The translations under genes were made by a program, and so were the position numbers. A stretch of 5,686 nucleotides of DNA from Gammaproteobacteria bacterium (lineage in GTDB: Bacteria > Pseudomonadota > Gammaproteobacteria > GRL18). A model generated the notes under the pieces. The model was not told the origin of the DNA and searched no databases. It worked only from the letters and a program-made list of their open reading frames with translations. The stretch spans positions 1-5,686 of the forward strand of contig JAPVVU010000214.1 of assembly GCA_028571885.1 (NCBI GenBank), written 5' to 3'. Numbering within the stretch: the first letter of the stretch is position 1; each line of letters starts with the position of its first letter. Positions 4,550 through 5,686 of this stretch are shown piece by piece.

Positions 4550-5460
4550 AGAAATTCATGATAAGGCATATAATGACTGCCGTCACAGGAAAATGTCAGG
4601 CTAATCAAGCCATTAAAAATATTAATAGAAGCTGAGCGCAAGTAAATAGTGTCATCTGCAGTACGCAGTTTTTTCATTGTTTCAAAGATTGGCTTAATCA
4701 TCTCTTTTGGGATCAGTGCATCATCAGGATAGGGACGATTGGGATAAGCCATACAAATATCCGTATCAAGAAGCGCTTCCTGATCCAGTATCCGGTAGCG
4801 ATAAGGATCATCCATCACCCAGACTGTTGCCCGACTACTGGAAAAATGAAAAACACCCTGAAACATGCCGCGCTGAGTTAAAAGCTCTTCAAGAATAGCA
4901 AATATTTGATCAATATTCTTATCCAGAACGCTCTCAGTACGACTTTGCTGAAAAACCAGACTACGGATCGATGGATCACCTTTAATTTGTCGCCAGCAAT
5001 CCGACTCCTGATAGAGTTTTGTGGTGACAGGCAGGTCCCGTAAGTCAAAATCTGCACCGAGAAAACCGACAGCTTCATTGTCTTTTTTCACCACCTGCAG
5101 TGCAGTGATAGAAGGACGCGTTAAGTTCATACTGATATAAGCATCGGACAACAAAAAACCTTCTGAAGGTACAGCTTCTTTCATATAAGGTCTTGCTGAG
5201 CGATCACGACCAAAGTGCTCTTCTAACAAACCATCTTTACTGATATTGTCACTGAGCTGAATACCGTTAAGATCCGTCAGATAAAGGTAAGTACAATTTG
5301 GAATTTGTGAAAATCCAGCCAACAGGACTTCATTTATTTTTTCACGTTCAAACTCAATAGCAGCACACTCTTCTGCAATTATATGTAAAGGTTTGGACAG
5401 TGAATGCGCCAAAATTTTTCGTTGTTTATTTATACTGTCTTTCCAGTTGCTTTCTATCAA
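4516..5460 (-). CDS. Stand-alone soluble PDC/Cache sensor protein
   Basis: The product is 314 residues. Residues about 30-135 resemble a PDC (Cache) ligand-sensing domain: G-R-D-R-S-A-R-P-Y-M (84-93) fits the usual RDxSxRPY segment, SDAYIS (105-110) follows, and GFLGADFDLRDLP (122-134) fits the closing strand. Such domains normally face the periplasm, flanked by membrane segments of chemoreceptors, kinases or cyclases. Here there is no signal peptide, membrane segment or recognised output domain, so it is likely cytoplasmic. The C-terminal 180 residues match nothing I can name. The start is TTG 5460: an in-frame TAA lies 9 nt upstream, AAGG precedes TTG by 4 nt, and there is no ATG until codon 93. 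It converges on the F-gene remnant, and a paralogue's last codons converge on the intact F-domain gene at 1749-1852, which hints at a working link between the two families. The sensing role is inferred from the fold. Confidence 0.72.
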   Translation of the reverse strand: MIESNWKDSINKQRKILAHSLSKPLHIIAEECAAIEFEREKINEVLLAGFSQIPNCTYLYLTDLNGIQLSDNISKDGLLEEHFGRDRSARPYMKEAVPSEGFLLSDAYISMNLTRPSITALQVVKKDNEAVGFLGADFDLRDLPVTTKLYQESDCWRQIKGDPSIRSLVFQQSRTESVLDKNIDQIFAILEELLTQRGMFQGVFHFSSSRATVWVMDDPYRYRILDQEALLDTDICMAYPNRPYPDDALIPKEMIKPIFETMKKLRTADDTIYLRSASINIFNGLISLTFSCDGSHYMPYHEFLEKNASFWGAQ

Positions 5461-5508
5461 GAGACCTTATCCTGTACTTGGATGATTTTTTTGTGTTGTA
5501 AGCTGAGT

Positions 5509-5536
5509 ATTTTAGTGAAAGAGATGATCTTAGCAA
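5509..5536 (-). promoter_or_regulatory. Likely sigma-70 promoter of the PDC sensor gene
   Basis: On the minus strand there is a -35 TTGCTA (5531-5536, 4 of 6 to consensus) and a -10 TAAAAT (5509-5514, 5 of 6) with a 16-bp spacer. This predicts a start near 5500 and a leader of about 40 nt before TTG 5460. No operator-like palindrome overlaps it. Confidence 0.5.
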
Positions 5537-5596
5537 AGAAATATTTCATTTTTATGATGGGAATAGTTTAAATACCTATTACAGCATGTACTCTTG

Positions 5597-5624
5597 ATTT
5601 TAGGAGCTCTTCATTTTAGGAGCT
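5597..5624. repeat. Two tandem copies of a 12-bp repeat
   Basis: ATTTTAGGAGCT occurs at 5597-5608 and again at 5613-5624, a 16-bp period, with CTTC between. It may be a short tandem duplication or a protein-binding array. Confidence 0.6.
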
Positions 5625-5669
5625 GGGAATACTCAGGACTTTACCGAGATAAAGTGTATTATTTTTCAT
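5616..5669 (-). pseudogene. Possible N-terminal stub of a site-2-protease-like gene
   Basis: A minus-strand frame starting at ATG 5669 reads MKNNTLYLGKVLSIPSS and then stops at 5616-5618. Its first 15 residues resemble the start of M50 (site-2 protease) family proteins, which open with a G-x-V-x-G-I-P segment before the first membrane helix. Nothing after the stop resembles the rest, so this would be a truncated relic. The match is too short to be sure and may be chance. Confidence 0.2.
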
Positions 5670-5686
5670 TTTATTAGCTCTTTTAA

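Noticed and set aside
4707..5078. Short frames on both strands within the PDC sensor gene
   Set aside because: They are out-of-frame readings of a 314-residue coding sequence with PDC motifs.

Overview
The window looks like an accessory, partly decayed stretch of a gammaproteobacterial chromosome with an AT-rich genome. The taxon is an inference from the families present (an AGXT-type aminotransferase, a GspF-like protein, a DUF2189 membrane protein, a PDC sensor protein, and a Phd/ParE-type toxin-antitoxin relic). No rRNA, tRNA or CRISPR is present.

Layout, left to right. (1) 1-643: the C-terminal two thirds or so of a class V PLP-dependent alanine/serine-glyoxylate aminotransferase, running in from the left edge. 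(2) 781-1743: an intact but short, orphan type II secretion F-domain (GspF/PilC-like) membrane protein. (3) 1749-2624, minus strand: a run of broken genes. These are the last codons of a paralogue of the sensor gene found at the right end, a ParE/RelE-type toxin broken by two frameshifts, and its Phd/YefM-type antitoxin split by a 170-bp non-autonomous element. A recognisable promoter with two palindromic operator-like sites lies just upstream of the antitoxin. (4) 3042-3830: an intact DUF2189 multi-pass membrane protein, visibly richer in G+C than its surroundings and with a very good Shine-Dalgarno and a 25-nt palindrome in front. (5) 3831-4389: non-coding. (6) 4390-4469: the decayed 3' end of a second copy of the F-domain gene. 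(7) 4516-5460, minus strand: an intact soluble PDC/Cache sensor protein with no output domain. (8) 5461-5686: its promoter and a short repeat-bearing spacer.

Two things stand out. First, the junction where the F-domain gene and the sensor gene converge occurs twice, at about 1717-1781 and 4443-4549, as direct repeats about 2.7 kb apart. In the left copy only the F gene survives, in the right copy only the sensor gene. This indicates an old duplication of a convergent F-gene/sensor-gene pair followed by reciprocal loss, with the toxin-antitoxin pair and the DUF2189 gene lying between the copies. Second, the antitoxin is interrupted by an element with 12-bp terminal inverted repeats flanked by TA. 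Removing the element and one TA restores an 87-residue antitoxin frame exactly, which defines the ends of the element and implies Tc1/mariner/IS630-type mobilisation.

The aminotransferase is metabolic and seems unrelated to the rest. The F-domain protein and the PDC protein may be functionally linked, since they recur as a pair, but nothing here shows what they do. The toxin-antitoxin locus appears dead.
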